This document shows, piece after piece, positions 5,752 to 8,024 of a stretch of 8,024 nucleotides of DNA. The notes under the pieces were generated by a model. That model searched no databases and had not been told where the DNA came from. It worked only from the letters and a program-made list of their open reading frames with translations. The stretch is from assembly GCA_003647435.1 (NCBI GenBank), contig QMMV01000072.1, forward strand, positions 1-8,024, read 5' to 3'. Each line of letters begins with the position of its first letter. Positions within the stretch are counted from its first letter, which is position 1. The translations under genes were made by a program, and so were the position numbers. The DNA comes from Deltaproteobacteria bacterium (GTDB lineage: Bacteria > Desulfobacterota > Desulfobacteria > Desulfobacterales > C00003060).

Positions 5752-7857
5752 ATGCCCAAGACACTGCTTATAGAAGTCCTCACAGAAGAAATACCCGCAG
5801 GGTATATCGCGCCGGCCCTCGAGGCTATGGCATCACAACTGAGGCAAAAACTATCACAAGCCCGTATCAAAGTCGACGGAGCTGCAAAAACTTTCGGAAC
5901 TCCAAGACGCCTGGCCCTCATGCTACAGGATGTGGCTGAACGACAGACGTCCATTGTAAGAGAAACGGTAGGCCCACCTAAAACAGCAGCCTTTGACGCT
6001 GAAGGGCGACCTACTAAGGCGGCCGAAGGCTTTGCTAAAAGCCAGGGCGTTTCGCTAAAGCGCCTGGCAATCAAGACGACCGCCAGAGGAGATTATGTGT
6101 GTGTAAGAAAAGTCGAGCATGGACAGGGAACCAGAAAATTGCTTCAAACCATCATCCCTGAGGTAATTGCCGCCATTCCCTTTCCCAAATCGATGCGTTG
6201 GTCGAATCTCCGTCTAACATTTGCCAGGCCCGTTCACTCAATCCTTGCACTTTTCGGGAATCAGATCATTTCCTTCAAGCTCGAAAATATAAGGAGCGGA
6301 AGGCGCACTGCAGGCCATCGTTTTGTACACCCGAGATCGATTGCCATCGGGGATCCTTCTGAATATGTGGACACCCTGCGATCGGCCTTTGTTGTAGTAG
6401 ACGTTGAAGAACGCAAAGAAATGATCCGCGAGCAAATCGCTCGGGCCGCCGGCAATCTGGGTGGTGAGGTAATCCCCGATGAGGAGCTTCTCGACACCGT
6501 TACCAACCTGGTAGAATACCCGGTCGTCTCCTCGGGAACCTTTGACAAGGACTTTCTCCAACTACCTCAGGAAGTTCTGATCACAGCCATGCGCGAGCAC
6601 CAGAAGTATTTCGCAGTAGCGAGTCCCGACCATAAACTGCTGCCATGTTTTATTGCGGTGAACAATACACCTGCCAAGGATATGGCCATGATTATGACGG
6701 GACACGAACGTGTGCTTCGTGCCAGGCTTGAGGATGCCAGGTTTTTTTTCGAAACCGACGCAAAGGCCACCCCGAATGAAATGGTCCAGCGGCTAAAAGG
6801 TGTGTTGTTTCAAGCCAAACTTGGTACTGTCTTTGAGAAGGTATCCCGCGTGCAGAAACTGGCCGAGTACCTTGCAGAGTTAATAGATCCCGGGATCAAG
6901 CCGACGGTATCGCGGGCAGCAATCTTGTGTAAGGCGGACCTGACTACACAGATGGTTGATGAGTTTCCAAAACTGCAGGGGGTGATGGGGCGCATTTATG
7001 CAGCCCGTTCAGGGGAGCCTGAGCCTGTAGCGAGAGCTATTGAAGAACATTATCTTCCCGCATATGCCGGAGGACCGCTACCAAAAACCATCTCCGGCGC
7101 TTTAGTCAGTATTGCTGACAAACTTGATACAATCTGCGGCTGCTTTGGGGTGGGTCTCATCCCAACCGGAGCGTCTGACCCATATGCCCTGAGACGTCAG
7201 GCAATGGGAATTATCCACATCATGCTGGCGCGGAATCTTTCCATTCCCCTTAAAGGACTGATCAACGAAAGTCTCCGCCTTTTGCACAATCAACTTCCCG
7301 AAAACCCAGAAGAAACGTCACAGAATATCCTCACCTTCTTTCAGCATCGCATGGAACACCTCCTCGCAGAAGATGGTTTTTCAAAGGACGTGATTGCCGC
7401 CGTCCTGAGCGCTTCTATTGATAACGTTCCGGCGGTCTGGAAGCGGACAGAAGCCCTGCAAGCATTGAAGGTAAAACCGGACTTTGAGCCCCTGGCAATT
7501 TCCTTCAAGCGTGTGGTCAACATCATAAAAAAGGCAAGACAATTAGGTGAGATTCCATCGGATATGCCACCGGCACAGTCAAAAGCGAACCCTGCTGTTT
7601 TTCAGGAACCGTGCGAGCATGATCTTTACAATGCCTTTCAAAAAGTAAAACAGGAAATATCCGAAGACCTGAGCCGCGAGGCCTTCGACCGCGCCTTGCT
7701 CGCCGTTGCAACGCTGAAAAAGCGAATAGACGCCTTTTTTGATAGTGCCATGGTACTGGCAGAAGACAAGCGGCTCAGGCAAAACCGCCTGGCACTTCTT
7801 CAAGAGATTGCCGAACTTTTTACTGTTTTTGCAGATTTTTCCAGGATTTCTACATAA
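5752..7857 (+). CDS. glyS: Glycine--tRNA ligase beta subunit
   Basis: The tRNA-recognising subunit of the alpha2beta2 glycyl-tRNA synthetase. Its 701 residues agree with the usual length near 690. It opens with the family signature LLIEVLTEEIPAGYI. The N-terminal half holds B3/B4-like tRNA-binding regions with GTPRRLAL, VGPPKTAAFD, FPKSMRWSN, TAGHRFV, REHQKYFAV and RLEDARFFFETD. An HD-like region follows (about 385-450: CKADLTTQMVDEFPKLQGVMG). Next are LVSIADKLDTICGCFGVGLIPTGASDPYALRR, a helical linker, and a C-terminal DALR-type anticodon-binding domain from about 620, ending in ALLQEIAELFTVFADFS. The reading frame is intact. An eight-T run (6742-6749) falls in the conserved RFFF stretch. 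In relatives, from memory, a pyruvate phosphate dikinase gene often follows; that region is outside this window. Confidence 0.98.
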   Translation: MPKTLLIEVLTEEIPAGYIAPALEAMASQLRQKLSQARIKVDGAAKTFGTPRRLALMLQDVAERQTSIVRETVGPPKTAAFDAEGRPTKAAEGFAKSQGVSLKRLAIKTTARGDYVCVRKVEHGQGTRKLLQTIIPEVIAAIPFPKSMRWSNLRLTFARPVHSILALFGNQIISFKLENIRSGRRTAGHRFVHPRSIAIGDPSEYVDTLRSAFVVVDVEERKEMIREQIARAAGNLGGEVIPDEELLDTVTNLVEYPVVSSGTFDKDFLQLPQEVLITAMREHQKYFAVASPDHKLLPCFIAVNNTPAKDMAMIMTGHERVLRARLEDARFFFETDAKATPNEMVQRLKGVLFQAKLGTVFEKVSRVQKLAEYLAELIDPGIKPTVSRAAILCKADLTTQMVDEFPKLQGVMGRIYAARSGEPEPVARAIEEHYLPAYAGGPLPKTISGALVSIADKLDTICGCFGVGLIPTGASDPYALRRQAMGIIHIMLARNLSIPLKGLINESLRLLHNQLPENPEETSQNILTFFQHRMEHLLAEDGFSKDVIAAVLSASIDNVPAVWKRTEALQALKVKPDFEPLAISFKRVVNIIKKARQLGEIPSDMPPAQSKANPAVFQEPCEHDLYNAFQKVKQEISEDLSREAFDRALLAVATLKKRIDAFFDSAMVLAEDKRLRQNRLALLQEIAELFTVFADFSRIST

Positions 7858-7890
7858 GCAGGGAAGAGGAAGTTGTCCACGGTGGGCATT

Positions 7891-7898
7891 CCCCCCCC
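7891..7898. other. Homopolymer of eight C after glyS
   Basis: A C8 run lies 34 bases past the glyS stop. It is a place where length variation or sequencing error is likely. It has no visible function and no hairpin leads into it. Confidence 0.5.
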
Positions 7899-7930
7899 TG
7901 GCAGCGGTTGTGAGCGGGTACTGGGCGAAA

Positions 7931-8021
7931 CTGGATACTGGGTGCTGGGTGCTGGATACTGTGTGCATGATGCTCGATACCTGATAGCTGCTCCCTGATA
8001 TCTGATACTGGACAAATGACA
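7931..8021. repeat. Degenerate 7-base tandem repeat (CTGGATA type, 13 units)
   Basis: Thirteen consecutive heptamers stay in strict phase over 91 bases. Units vary around CTGGATA: four carry the alternative ending GTG or ATG (CTGGGTG twice), and several read CTGATA with a shifted first base (CCTGATA, TCTGATA). Unit identity is low but the period never slips. An isolated CTGGGCG unit at 7921-7927 lies just upstream, out of phase by three bases. The 21-base (three-unit) harmonic makes spurious repetitive reading frames on the reverse strand; no gene is supported. The array lies just past the glyS operon, and may continue beyond the edge. Confidence 0.75.
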
Positions 8022-8024
8022 AAA

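Noticed and set aside
7931..8021. Possible CRISPR array
   Set aside because: Units are 7 bases with no spacers and no cas genes. This is a simple tandem repeat.
7579..8022. Long reverse-strand open frame covering the end of glyS and the heptamer repeat, with a repetitive Ser/Gln/Tyr-rich product
   Set aside because: It overlaps the conserved DALR domain of glyS, and its N-terminal part is just the 7-base repeat read in frame. No family resemblance or ribosome binding site supports it.

Overview
The window looks like ordinary chromosomal housekeeping DNA from a Gram-negative bacterium. The best guess is a member of the Desulfobacterota (former Deltaproteobacteria). This rests on moderate GC content, an envelope-biogenesis gene pair of the single-parvulin SurA type, a separate alpha/beta glycyl-tRNA synthetase, a RecO with a four-cysteine zinc site, and intergenic spacers with degenerate short tandem repeats and GCGAAGC-type palindromes, a style I associate from memory with that group. 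The lineage call is inference from general knowledge, not from a search.

Layout. All six genes lie on the + strand. Positions 1-894 carry the 3' part of a parvulin-type peptidyl-prolyl isomerase. Its reading frame runs off the left edge, and the visible part begins inside what looks like a lipoprotein signal peptide. A 182-bp palindromic element (896-1077), bounded by perfect 14-bp inverted repeats, separates it from surA (1181-2158), a periplasmic chaperone starting at GTG. Next comes mgtE (2207-3571), a CBS-gated magnesium channel. A 470-bp non-coding stretch (3572-4041) follows, with short tandem repeats, a pair of diverged direct repeats, a hairpin, and a likely promoter near its right end. 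The second block is recO (4042-4818), glyQ (4881-5750) and glyS (5752-7857). glyQ and glyS are separated by one base. The right edge (7931-8021) is a degenerate tandem repeat with a strict 7-base period.

Function. The first two genes are exported folding factors for envelope proteins. mgtE handles Mg2+ entry. recO acts in RecFOR recombinational repair. glyQ and glyS encode the two subunits of one tetrameric enzyme that charges tRNA-Gly.

I found no sign of a new protein system, defence island, CRISPR array, phage, or RNA gene. The unusual content is in the three spacers with repeats and in residue changes at the parvulin active-site positions of both isomerase-like proteins.
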